In this document: positions 22,612 to 33,560 of the stretch, piece by piece | Layout: each line of letters opens with the position of its first letter | How positions within the stretch are numbered: the first letter of the stretch is position 1 | Source: Raphanus sativus | Taxonomy: Eukaryota; Streptophyta; Magnoliopsida; Brassicales; Brassicaceae | Direction: 5' to 3' | Assembly (NCBI RefSeq): GCF_000801105.2 | Contig: NC_079514.1 | Span: 44,148,515-44,212,514 of the forward strand | DNA length: 64,000 nucleotides | The notes under the pieces: model-generated | The model's database searches: none | Told to the model about the DNA's origin: nothing | What the model saw: the letters and a program-made list of their open reading frames with translations, nothing else | Position numbers and translations under genes: made by a program

Positions 22612-25039
22612 ATGCCAAGCATAAACAGAAGCAAGGAAAACAAGGAATTATTGTCTGCTGACCCGGCTGCTTTGGAACGCTTAATCCGCAAACGTATCCG
22701 TTCCGCATCAATCGATACACCTGCCTATGCATCGAACGATTTTCATCACCAATCGTTTACCGAGTTTCAGACACCGCCGACCGATACCAGTTCACCGACA
22801 TCGATCGATCTCACTCTGACATTGATCGATACTAATCCATCCACATCGACTGATACTTTTCAGTACCTGTCGAACCACATCTTTCATCCGACATAGACCG
22901 ATACTGCTACTCGCATATCGATCGATACTGAGAACATGGTCGCGATATTGATACTCAGAGAAGACAACGAAGGAAACCTGTGTGATCAAGATGGTCACCT
23001 GCGTAATGCAATAGGTTAAAAGATCAATGATAAGGGGCTGCAATCCCTGATCTAGAAGCTGAAGCAGCTGCAGCTGTTGCTCAAGCTGCAGAAGAGGCCA
23101 CCAGAAACAGATCACTGGCTGACTACAACCGTCCATATCAATACAATGCCAACAGATCTGTAATCCGTCCTCCAGACATTTAGAGGGCTGATTTTGAGGT
23201 GAAGCTTATATACTACACACTTGTAGGACAGAAATCCTACAGTGGAGCATCTTACATGCATCCTATGGACCATCTAGAGAAGTACGAGGATCTCATATCT
23301 GTTGTCAAAGCCAATGGAGTACCAGCTGGCTACCTACTTTGCAAGCTTTTCAAGCACTCTCTTACTGGAAAAGCTTTGCAATGGCTTAAGCAACTACCAC
23401 CCAAATCTCTTACATCCTGAATTATATCAAGAATGCTTTCTTGATTAACTTCTTTGATGAGGCACGCGCAGAGGACTTGAGAAGCAAGATTGTTACCTTA
23501 ATGCACAAGCTTGCAGAACTTTTCAGACGCTATTGGGTTCGTTTCAAGACCTATCAGAGAGACTGTCCATACCATGGATTCAACCAAGTGCAGCTGCTTA
23601 GCACTTTCTTCAGAGGATTAGATATGGTCTACCAGACAGCTCTAGATACAGTTAGTGAAGAAAACTTCAACACCAGGAATTCAGAAGAGTCTGTGAGACT
23701 TATTGAGAACTTGGCAACTAGCAACAGTTTCAAGAACACTGATTATAAGAGAAGAAAAGCGGCCAATGCCCTAGGAAAGGAGCAGTTGGACGACATGCAA
23801 TCCAAGCTAGACAGTGTTAACAAGATACATAAGAAGCAAGTTAGCTTTGCTGAAGAAGTAGAAGCTGTAGAGACTGATGAGGAAGAGGATGTGAACTACA
23901 TATGAGTATTCCAGAGATATGGGAATCATAATCAGAACAAGAACTTCTATGGCAACAGGTAGAGGAGTAATTTCAACCATAATTTGCAGTACCAGAAGCC
24001 TTTCAGCAACAGCAACTACAACAGCAACAAGAATCTCAACAATTCTTTCTACCAGAATCCACCACCACCTACTCAAGAGAGCAAGATTGGAGCCATGCTT
24101 GACTCAGTTCTAGAGGGTCAACAAAAGCTCACAGTGAATTTCAATGGGAAGATAAATGCTGTGTACAATAGCTTGACTGCAAAGTTTGACACGTTGAGCA
24201 CTCATGTGAAGAAATTGGAGACACAGGTGGTTCAGACTTCAGAAGCTATTAGAAGGCAAGACGCTTTCATCAAAGGAAGAGAGGAAGATCTCATTAGACA
24301 CCACATTAATGCTATTGTGGTAGAAGATTTCTGGCATGTGGATGAACATGAGAACCCCCCATAGAAAAGATGTTGAAGCCGGCGACCCAATGAATGTCGA
24401 CACCCATCAATCGATACAAGATGATTACGATCGATCGACATGGGAAGAAGACTATCGTTCGATTTTCGAAATACCAAATCGATCGACAGAGTCCACGAGT
24501 CCATGGCTACGAGCAAACCAGTCCGGATCATGACACATGAAGAGTTTGCAGAGAAACACCCTAACCCACTCCACCCTTTCGCCGATCGATCTGAAGAGGA
24601 AGAAATCGATCGCCCTATTACTACTTCCATCAATCGACATAACACTACTGCCATAGATCGATGCGAGCCTACTAAACCACGAGTGCAGCTACCTAAGATC
24701 GATGTAGCCTTACTCGATGCACTCAAATCCCGACCCAAACCATCAGATAACCTATCAGAAGAGGTTGTGGATACATTAGAGCCTATGGAGATAGAAAAGA
24801 AAACTGCAAAGAGGACCTTAAGAAAAAGGAAAGAGAAGGTTCCCAAACACCTTAAAAGAGAGGTTAATACAAAAGAGTTGGATAATTTCAAGAAGAGAGT
24901 TTTGAAGATTCCAACAGACAGACCCTTTGAAGAAGCTTATTTCACACACAGTTTGTGGATGTTCTTTAGAGAGACAAGAGTAACAGAGGCTGACATTGAG
25001 AAGATCTTCAACCAAATCAGAGATGAGCTGAAAGAATAG
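22612..25039 (+). pseudogene. Gag (retrotransposon gag domain) of the Athila-like element, disrupted
   Basis: Structural capsid/nucleocapsid-type ORF. First block 22612-22894 (MPSINRSKENKELL) ends at a TAG and has a Ser/Thr/Asp-rich stretch written largely by ATCGATAC words. After degraded DNA, 23199-23905 gives the Retrotrans_gag domain: SYSGASYMHPMDHLEKYEDL, GKALQWLKQLPPKS, an in-frame break near 23420, then FRRYWVRFKTYQRDCPYHG. A Gln/Asn-rich stretch and a coiled segment follow at 23984-24363, and a basic block at 24440-25039 (KRTLRKRKEKVPKHLKREV). At least four stops or frameshifts lie between blocks. Confidence 0.8.
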
Positions 25040-25330
25040 GATTACCTTGAAGAAGAAGAGTGGTCCTGGGAGTTCATTATCCCATGCCGCATCAAGGGCA
25101 TCCAATTCACCTGTGCACTATGTGATACATGAGCATCAGCCAGCATCATACAAAAGGTTATGGCAGACCACCTAGGTCTGAAGATAAAACCTACAAAGAA
25201 GTTCTTTTGCTTTGTAGAGTGTTCAAAGAAGAGTTCATTTGGTTACATTTGATGTTGTTCAACGGGGTTGCGATTCAAAAGATGACAGATCTTCATGGGC
25301 AGTGGAAACAACAGTTGCCATGAGTTAGTC
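25040..25330 (+). pseudogene. Start of retroelement aspartic protease, active-site codon mutated
   Basis: After gag the reading continues EEWSWEFIIPCRIKGIQFT and then CALCDT at about 25119-25131, where the catalytic DTG triad would sit. The codon after Asp-Thr is TGA instead of a Gly codon, followed by ASASII and DHLGLKIKPTKKFF. The protease is thus stopped exactly at its active site. Similarity is lost soon after 25200. The stretch 25330-25629 holds nothing I can assign. Confidence 0.6.
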
Positions 25331-25629
25331 ACAGCGTTTGGATTTCAGGCTTCCCAGAACCCAAGCAGCCACACCTCCAGGGTGGATGAACAACACCGGT
25401 CTTCAGATCAACAATAATGATAGATTAGTTAGCCATTATACTAAGAACAAAGTTTTGGTTGTAATAGGATTTGTGAGGAGGATGTTTATGGGAAAAAGAG
25501 AGACCTTTTTATAGGTGAACTTACTCCGCCTGGAAGAGAGATGTAAAGTATTGGATGAGTGGATGGGATGGATCCAAGGAGTAAAAGAGGCTGTTAATGG
25601 CACTGAACCACTTAATCTCGTAACGTATC

Positions 25630-25837
25630 TGTTGGGCTTTTCCAAGCCCATGTCCAACTCTCTATTGTCCGATTAGTACGATATTGTCCACTTTGGGCCG
25701 AAGGCAAAGCCCGCATGGATTTGTTTCTGGGACTCCTTCCCAAAAGGCCTCGTACTAATCAGAGTTGGACATCCTTTTATATACTAGACATTATTTGTCT
25801 AAACTTCCAATGTGGGACTTTGTTTGCATTCACAACA
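25630..25837 (-). repeat. LTR (3' with respect to the minus-strand element)
   Basis: 208 bp. Differs from the partner at 29708-29915 at two positions near its plus-strand right end (G/A in GGGACTTTRTTTGC and C/T in CATTCAYAACA). Confidence 0.9.
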
Positions 25838-25889
25838 AACCTCCTCTCAAACCAAGTACCACATAAACACTTGATTTCCAACCTCCAGC

Positions 25890-28800
25890 GAAACCTGGCA
25901 CACTTCTTGTACCGCCGTAATCACCAACAGGACTCTTCACCTAACCCTTGTTACACCATTAGGATTTATCCACATAACCCTTACTGCACCATTAGGACAT
26001 TCACCACCTAATCTTTGCAGCACCGCTAGGAATACCCACCTAATCTTGCATCGTCGTTAGGGAGAGACTTTCGATACAAGTCTCCGACACCACTTAATCG
26101 CGAAGTCACCTTGAGGATTTTCCTCCCACGACCGAAGCTTCCAGGATCTTTGACTGCCCTCTGCTACGCACCCCGCCCTTCCCATCGAAGTGGAGGCTCT
26201 TCGAACTTGAAGGGTATTTTGGTCTTCTTGCAGATATTCGTCATCCTGGCTCTGATACCAATTGTTGGGAATTATCGATCGTTTGATTGCTTAACTAGAT
26301 AACGACACAAGATTTTTAACCCAGTTCCCTTGCGGTACTTCTGGGGTGGGAACCGTCTCCCACAATTTCCACTATCAATCAAAGGGTTTACACAAACGCT
26401 ATGCGCTCAATAGAAAAGACACACCAAAGAATATGAGAGATCAAAGAAACTCTATCCCGGAGCGACATGACTCGAACAATGTCTCCTAAGTTTCTTCTAC
26501 CCGATCTCTCTCCCGACTCCCTCTTTGTTCTACTTCTGTTTCGGATGCTTGTAAAGTCTTGACCACGTTCTCTATTTATGACCCTAACCACCGACGTTAG
26601 TTTTCCTTTTCTTAATTGCCTTAGCAATTTGACTAACCGACACTAACGTGTTTCCTCTTTTGCACAGGTTTGGTTATTGGGATGTAAGCTTGGATAAGCA
26701 ATTGGATTTGGGCCTATTATCCTTTCGATCTCCACCTTAGGACCAAATACCAATTCTTCTAACTCTCGCTTGCTTTTCTCTCGTTCACACCGTCGCACCT
26801 CTCTTTAACATTGGACATTTTTTTTCTTTCTGTTTTCATATGAAAGCTCCCATAGCTCGCGTTCCAAATGACGGGAACCCATTCAAACTTCTAAAGACTT
26901 CATCTTGCTCTTCAGTAACACTTAACCATCATTGCGCAACCGTTGAAGGTTCCTCATCGTACAAGACCCCCACCATCCATACTGAAGATCGCGATTCTTC
27001 ATTAATGGTGAATCTTGTTTTGCCTGAATCAAGCTGATAAATCTCACCGGAGTTCTGTAGTTTCCAGTAAGTCTTCTCTGATGCTTGATTTTACTTGTAA
27101 GAGCTCTTGATTTCCCTCTATTAGAAGTATAAAAAATCCTGAACTTTCATTTACTTGTACTTGACAGTGACAACGTCTGTTTGCTGATCTCTATCACAAG
27201 CTTCCCTTTCTGCTTTTGACTCACTTGTCAATCCATATCATCGTTGGTGCCCCTTCCGTTTACTTCTCTAACGAGACCCATCGGAGCCATCAACAGTGAC
27301 CTTTCTTTCCGCGTTCCTCTCTGCATCTCCCTGCGGTGCCCTTGTCGCCATTACTCCACCTGGAGCTGCTTCACCACAGCTACTGCAACTTTCGACCACT
27401 TCTCTGCACCATTAAGAGTACATAATACTTGACGTTGGCCTTAACCCTTTGATTATTCCCTTGATAGTGAACATAACTTGATGCAACTTCAACATGAATC
27501 TTTGCATCCTCTGGCATAAGGCTTCGAGGCCATTACCCAATGTAATCTCCAGTACCCACTCGCTCTTAGTCAATCCCTTATCCTGATGACTGTAGCTTGT
27601 ATCTTTGAGATTATAAATTCCTTGAGCCTCTGTTTTCTTGTCTTCTCTTAAGAGCTTCTCCGATGAACAACCGCATCTCCTCAGCTGTGCTGATAACTCG
27701 AGGTAAACTCTTTTTTTTTTATTTACCTGTATTATCTTCTCGACGCCGTTACGCCGTATCCGTTTTGACTCTCAGAAACCAGAAATCATAATATATGATT
27801 TCTACTTTGCAGCTTTCTTGGACGAAGAACGGACCTGTGTCCATCTACTGCAGTTTCATCTTCTTGCAGCATCTCCAGCTACTCGCTCCTTTGCTGCTCA
27901 CGATGATCCATGTTCTGTACCTTGAGACTTTAAGTAATCTCTTTTCCAAAACTTTTAGACTGCTCCCTTGCCTTGTCTCTTTGAAAGTTTTAGACTCTAA
28001 AACTCTTACTTAATTTCTTTTGAATTTTTTTTTTCTGCAGCTACTCCACCTTAAGCAATTTCTTTTGCTTTTTCTGTAGCTACTCCACCTGAAGCCAATA
28101 TCTCTTCACCCTAGCTTCATAGTTGTCACAGGTACCCTTCTCACTCTCCATACTTCTGAGCTTTTGAGAAACCTCGTTTTGATTTACCTTATCAAACCTT
28201 GCAACTTGATTCCCTTTGATATCCTTTTGATTCTTATCATGTGCACTTGATCTTAGAATCAATTTCTTCCTTGAATCAATTGCATAAAACCTGAACCGCA
28301 CATGCTTTAAACCTTAAAGCAATCCCTGATTCAAAACCCTTGTGTATTAAAACAACACAGTCTTGGACGCCCCTTTGTGCCGCCGTTATCCCGAACAGAA
28401 CACGCCATCAAGCTAACCCGCTAGACAGACTTTCGACACAAACTCCCAGTCCAAACTTCTTGTTTTAACCGTTTAGCACCGCCCTGCCAGTCTCCTTTTA
28501 ACTTGTCTCACGCCAACTGCTCCGGTGACGTTCTCGACACTTCCCTTTGTAACAGCTCTCCTTAATATCACTTCTAGACCCCATGATATCCCTCCTAGCT
28601 GAAACACCATTCCTTGCTGCAATACTTGTTGTTTGTAGTGCTAACACCCCAACGTTTATTGCCTGCATCACAACAGCCTTTGGACTTACCATCAGACTTC
28701 TTCTGATTTATCAATACCATATAACATGTCTTTGATATTAATACTTCCTCACGTGAGTTTTCCTTGTCCACCTTAGAGAATTTTTTTTTTCATTCTCTTC

Positions 28801-29520
28801 TTGTGATGCCAAAAGAAAACAACTATAACCATACTGTTTTCTTACTCTCCACGTAGCTTGTTAATTTATCCATGCAATCATCCTCCTTACTTGGATGCCT
28901 TTTAATTTTTTTTTATTTATTTTGAACACAGCTTCTCGTGTTTCTTTTGTATTCATTCCCTTATGAATCTTGTCTTCTTCTGTCTTGGAGTCTTCCTCAT
29001 GTTTTCAAAATGATAGACTTAGACTAATACACCGTTAGTCTTCACCTCAATACTAGACGTCACAAAACTTTGACATCTCCTCCAGCAATGTGAACATATA
29101 CATCTCTTGTACCGCTGTTTATAAAAAAAACAGGACATGCCGTCTAACTCCGTTGTTAGAAAGACTATCGACACAAAACCCTTTGCATATTTCACTTGCG
29201 AGATAACTTCTTAAGCACCAATCACACAGAACATGCAGTCTCCTATTCCTTGCATGATAAATTCTGATATATAGCTCCTTGATGATCTTCCTTGAATCCT
29301 TGATCATCTCCGTCAATTTCTTCTGACGTTTCCTGAAACACCGATGATCACGAAACACTACCATCTTTCTCAAGTTCTAACATCATCTCCACCTTGATCT
29401 AAAATCCTTCGGTAGATCCTTGAACACACTTTGTACCGCCATGAGTAATGGAACCCGCCGCCTAACTTCCAACCTTGTTAGGAAGACTTTCGATACCGAC
29501 CTTGTTCAACTCCTTTGAGA
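25890..29520 (-). repeat. Dispersed internal repeat of the LARD (GTACCGCC ... TTAGGAAGACTTTCGAYAC)
   Basis: A ~70-110-bp motif recurs at about 25900-26080, 28370-28440, 29105-29175 and 29425-29500. Each copy has a TTGTACCGCC-like start, then CCGYCTAACTYC, and GTTAGGAAGACTTTCGAYAC-like sequence. The copies have diverged and are separated by 0.3-2.3 kb. No function is apparent. Confidence 0.6.
26243..26740 (-). mobile_element. Second primer-binding site and LTR-like end inside the LARD
   Basis: At 26243-26262 the plus strand reads CCTGGCTCTGATACCAATT, again the complement of an initiator-Met primer-binding site. It is followed at 26263 by TGTTGGGAATTATCGATCG, a TGTTGGG LTR-type end unlike the outer LTR. 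A nested or recombined remnant of another LTR element on the same strand is the simplest reading. The right limit of the LTR (here about 26740, before ACCAAATACC) is a guess and no partner LTR was found. Confidence 0.5.
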
Positions 29521-29707
29521 TGAGTGTTACTGCTTTGACGCCTTGTGCTTTTACCCTTTGATCTTTCAACCTTGAATCTTAGAGACGATGGATCGCCGTT
29601 TCCTCGAAGAATAGATAGGTCCCTTTATCTTTCTTCTTTGCGATTCTGTTCAGACTCCGTAATCTCACTAACCCCGAAATCAAAACCTGGATTGCTCTGA
29701 TACCAAT

Positions 29708-29915
29708 TGTTGGGCTTTTCCAAGCCCATGTCCAACTCTCTATTGTCCGATTAGTACGATATTGTCCACTTTGGGCCGAAGGCAAAGCCCGCATGGATTT
29801 GTTTCTGGGACTCCTTCCCAAAAGGCCTCGTACTAATCAGAGTTGGACATCCTTTTATATACTAGACATTATTTGTCTAAACTTCCAATGTGGGACTTTA
29901 TTTGCATTCATAACA
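29708..29915 (-). repeat. LTR (5' with respect to the minus-strand element)
   Basis: 208 bp, 206 of them identical to 25630-25837. The primer-binding site complement (TGGTATCAGAGC) lies directly outside its left end. Confidence 0.9.
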
Positions 29916-30065
29916 GTATCAGATGCAATGAATCGGAGACGAAACGCCAAGAAGGAAACCTACACAGAGATTCAACACGAATGTTTGACACAAACAACCT
30001 CCTAGAACCTCCACTGAAATTTGAAATAATACCAGTTTAAGAGAATGAAAAATCCTAAAATCTAT

Positions 30066-30188
30066 CAAAAAGATGAAAGTGTGAAGATAGTAACCTATTA
30101 TGTTTTTCGTCAGCCCAAATAACGTGTTTTCTAGCCCACAAAAAAAACAATTAATATCAATAGTATATGTCTAGAGTAAGAGCGACAA
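30066..30188 (+). repeat. Direct repeat, copy 1 (partner 32503-32621)
   Basis: About 120 bp shared, about 90 percent identical by eye, with 32503-32621 (begins GTGTGAAGAT, contains CCTATTATGTTTTTCGTCAG and ATATCAATAGTATATGTCTAG). The two copies flank the LINE at 30378-31662 at unequal distances. Confidence 0.8.
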
Positions 30189-30377
30189 AAATTTAAGTGG
30201 AACGCAACGTATGTTCAAAACGACATGTGTCAGTCTGTGGTCATCCGAACTGATGACGTGTCACTCTCATCAGATAAAATCTTACGTTATATATATAAAT
30301 AGATTCATAATTTTATTTAAAACTAATATTATTTAATAAATAATTTAAATTCTATATTTTAAATTGAGTGTTATTCA

Positions 30378-31662
30378 TCTCTGTGTGGAATGATCCTTGC
30401 CTCCCATCCACCCGCCCGAGACCAACAAATAAAAATAATCACAATCTTTACGCGGACCTGATGGTAGATTCACTCATCAATGAGAATTCAAGGACATGGA
30501 ATATTCAAGCACTTCAGAATCTGGTTGATCCTGAGGATGTAGACATTATTCTAAGTATCCCATAAAGCAGAACTCTATTAATGGATAGGGATGGCTGGCA
30601 CTTTACAAATAATGGAAGATACACGGTTAAAACGGGTTATCAGATTGAAAGAGTGTATCCAGATAAGGAACGAATTTTACCACAGCTAGGCCCATCAATC
30701 ACCCCCTTGAAGGCTTTCTGTTGGAAAATAAAATGTCCACTTAAAATGAGGCATTTTTTATGGCAAATGTTGTCTGGATGTCTAGCGGTAATGAAGAACC
30801 TCAATGTAAGAGGAATAAAAGGAGACACTATTTGCACAAGATGTGGAAACCATGAAGAGACAATCAATCATGTATTTTTTGAATGTCCACCAGCAGTACA
30901 AGTATGGGCCCTCTCTAGGATCCCATCGAATCCACTGAATTTTCCGAGTGAATCATTATTTGCGAATATGGATTATTTATTCTGTCGGGTCCTCCCAGTA
31001 ATTGATAGGATATTATGGTATATTTGGAAGGCAAGGAATATTAAAGTTTTTAGTAATTTGAATATTGATCCATAAGATACACTTAAGGTAGCCGAATCTG
31101 AATCCCGACTCTGGGCAGAAGCGCAAGCTTCTATTATTCAGCCGGCAGCACCATCTTCTGTATTAGTAGCACCACAAATCCCAACTAATACAGGGAGATG
31201 ATGTTTCTCAGATGGATCATGGAAAGACAAGGATAAGTTCTTGGGTCAGGGGTGGTACAGTACTCTGCCAGGATTTGAGGGTTTGATGGGAGCAAGAAAC
31301 ACAAGGGCGAGTTTATCTCCACTGCACGCAGAGATTGAAGCTCTTATTTGGTCAATGGAATGTATGAGGAATTTAAGGCAGTATAATGTTACTTTTGCAA
31401 CGGATTGCTCACAGTTGGTGAAGATGGTTTCGGAACCAGATGAATGGCCAGCATTTGCAAATTATTTAGAAGACATAAGAAGTCTGAGGAGTAGTTTCAA
31501 TGCTATGGAGATCATTCATGTACCAAGGACGAATAACAAAAAGGCGGACAGTCTAGCACGCAGTGTAAGAAAGCAATCGTCTTACGTCGTTCACATGGAT
31601 GCCGATCCCCCAGTTTGGTTAACAGAGTCAATATGAGTCTGTATTGTTGCTGACAAAAAAGA
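30378..31662 (+). mobile_element. 5'-truncated LINE (zf-RVT plus RNase H) with 12-bp target duplication
   Basis: 1285-bp 3' end of a non-LTR retrotransposon. Flanks: GAGTGTTATTCA at 30366-30377 and 31663-31674, a perfect 12-bp duplication, with an A-rich tail before the right copy. It encodes the zf-RVT region (FCWKIKCPLKMRHFLWQML, CTRCGNHEETINHVFFEC) and then an RVT_3-type RNase H domain (FSDGSWKD, LSPLHAEIEALIWSMECM, FATDCSQLVKMV, HVPRTNNKKADSLARSVR). Three in-frame stops (about 30563, 31073, 31200) show that it is inactive. It belongs to the same family as the split LINE at 7066-13378. Confidence 0.9.
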
Positions 31663-31674
31663 GAGTGTTATTCA

Positions 31675-33560
31675 ATTTTATAAAAATATTTTTTTTATTT
31701 TACTATTTTTAATGGATTCCAAATCATTTATTGTAGGGATAAATAAATTATTGAACTCAAAATCTAAGGAATATGGAGAGAGATTGTAAAATACATGAGA
31801 AATTTTTTTTTTGTCAACATAGCATTATATTAAGCTCATCAACAGCAACATATAGTGATACAAATTTTACAAACTGATGACTCGACACATGTACAAAAAC
31901 TTAAGAGATGATGACACTGCAACATCCACATGTCTTCTAAATAGGTATGCCCAGACACGTGTCTTGAGTTGAGTGAGGGTGGTTTTCATGAGACGAACCG
32001 TCATCTCTGTGCTTCCTTCGCCGGACTTCCACCACCGCATCAGTTTCTCTAAGCCGTATCAGTGCTGACCCAAATGCTTAACCACCGACTGAGATGAAGA
32101 ATCTTCTTCAAAGCTCCAGAATGTTGAACCCTGGAATTGACGACGAGACTGAAACAGAACATATATTGGAACATTCTCTATCAAAGAACTTCAATTTTAC
32201 ATATTCTGAAACAGAGGGCAGAGATAATCCCATCCTTTCAACTCTTCATTTTCATCGAGAAGCTCTTTTATATTCTGAAACAAAGATTTATTTATTCCCA
32301 AAACAAAAGAAAACTGAACATAATCTGAAGAAGGAAGAGAAACAATTCAAAACTGTCGGAATGGTTCAAATCCAATTAATATTGGATTTTCTGTAAGAAC
32401 AAGCAAAGGGTCTGAGGTATTACTTTCAATCCAAATCAGAGAAACATAGAACTTTGAAGATAAAAACCGTTTTGAGATTGAAAGAAAGTACAATTGGTTT
32501 GATTGAAAGTGTGAAGATTGTAACCTATTATGTTTTTCGTCAGCCCAAATAACGTGTTTTGTAACCCACAAAAGTAACAATTAATATCAATAGTATATGT
32601 CTAGAATAAGAACGACAAAAAATTTTGAAAGTCTTTTTCAAAAAAAAAAGAAAAATAGGGAAAGAAAATACGACAAAATATCCGCAAGGGCTAATGGGCA
32701 CAATATACCCAAGAAGAACCCAAATTTGCGATATAACCCTGGTTTTCGGAAACCAAAAAGGTCGTAACCTTTTGTGCCTGAATGGACTATAATACCCTTC
32801 CTTTATCGATAACAGAAACAGCGATAGTACGAGGCATGTGTCAGAGTGTTTAGGATATCGGATTTGGTGAGCAAATCTTCAGAAAAGGTGGTCAGACGAT
32901 GGACGGCGGATCACCCGACGGACTCATGGGTAAAGGAGTGAAACAGCTCCGTTATGATGGTGATTGCGTCGGTAAATGTTATTTTGAGTGTGAATCGGGT
33001 GAAGAGATTGGTACTAGGGTTAATAGAGATGAATATAAAAGCTTAGCAGAGGGTAAGAGATTTAGGAGAGAGGTTAAGTGAAAACGAAAACTGTGATTGA
33101 GAGTTTGGAGGCTAGGGACTCGTTTGACAGTGTTCGTTCTCCCTTAGAGGACGGTAAGCTTTATCAAAAATGTTTGCTTTTTTGTGTTTACTCAGATTCT
33201 ACTAAGTTTCAGTATCATGTTCTTGATAGATCGAGCTTTTGTTCTTACGGCCTAATCAAAAAATAAACATTTACCTTAACGGCTAACAATATGAAACGCA
33301 AGTTGTTATAGCAGATCGGTGTATGTTATTGGTAAAATAATTTATTAACAAACAACTATGTAAATGTAAGACATTATATTGCTAAAGATTAAACGATTAT
33401 CGGCTAAAAAAACAACTTAAGAGCAACTAAAAAAAAACCCCACCTTAACGTCTAACAGTACAAAATAAAAGATATTAGAGCCTAACAGTGTCAATTAAAT
33501 GTTCAACGACATGTTAACAGACAACACACTAAAACAATCTGAACCATAGAGTGTTAGCAA
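31675..33560. other. Stretch without an assignable gene
   Basis: Contains a poly-T/A-rich junction near 31800 that could be the 3' end of a small minus-strand retroelement, an open frame at 32094-32396 and another at 32899-33081 (start MDGGSPDGLMGKG) with no recognisable domain, the second copy of the 120-bp direct repeat (32503-32621), and AT-rich DNA with recurring TAACGGCTAACA-like words (33260-33500). Confidence 0.5.
32503..32621 (+). repeat. Direct repeat, copy 2 (partner 30066-30188)
   Basis: Second copy of the ~120-bp segment, with several substitutions relative to copy 1 (for example GATTGTAACC against GATAGTAACC). The flanks of the two copies are unrelated beyond the repeat. Confidence 0.8.

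Larger units (their letters stand above)
20614..25330 (+). mobile_element. Athila-like Ty3/Gypsy retrotransposon, 5' half
   Basis: Has a 5' LTR (20614-22490, including a 599-bp insertion), an adjacent primer-binding site (TGGGTGCCGTTGCCGGG at 22494, matching the TGGCGCCGTTGCCGGGG-type site of Athila elements), a broken gag (22612-25039) and the start of a protease region. Homology fades out near 25330. No reverse transcriptase, integrase or 3' LTR is present, so the element is truncated. Confidence 0.8.
25630..29915 (-). mobile_element. Complete non-coding LTR retrotransposon (LARD-like) with perfect 5-bp target duplication
   Basis: 4286 bp. Two 208-bp LTRs (25630-25837 and 29708-29915), both TGTTGGGC...CA on the plus strand, differ at only two positions. 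The target duplication GTATC flanks the element exactly (25625-25629 and 29916-29920). On the minus strand the LTR end at 29708 is followed by TTGGTATCAGAGC, the initiator-Met-tRNA type primer-binding site. The purine run GAGAGGAGG (complement of 25838-25850) abuts the other LTR as polypurine tract. This fixes the orientation as minus. The ~3.87-kb interior has no gag or pol frame. It must be moved in trans. Confidence 0.9.

Noticed and set aside
24232..24891. 219-codon open frame on the minus strand
   Set aside because: It is the antisense of gag coding DNA; the low-complexity Ser/Asp content mirrors the TCGATCGAT words.
32094..32396. 100-codon plus-strand frame starting MKNLLQSSRMLN
   Set aside because: No recognisable domain and no supporting splice or promoter features; a chance frame is as likely.
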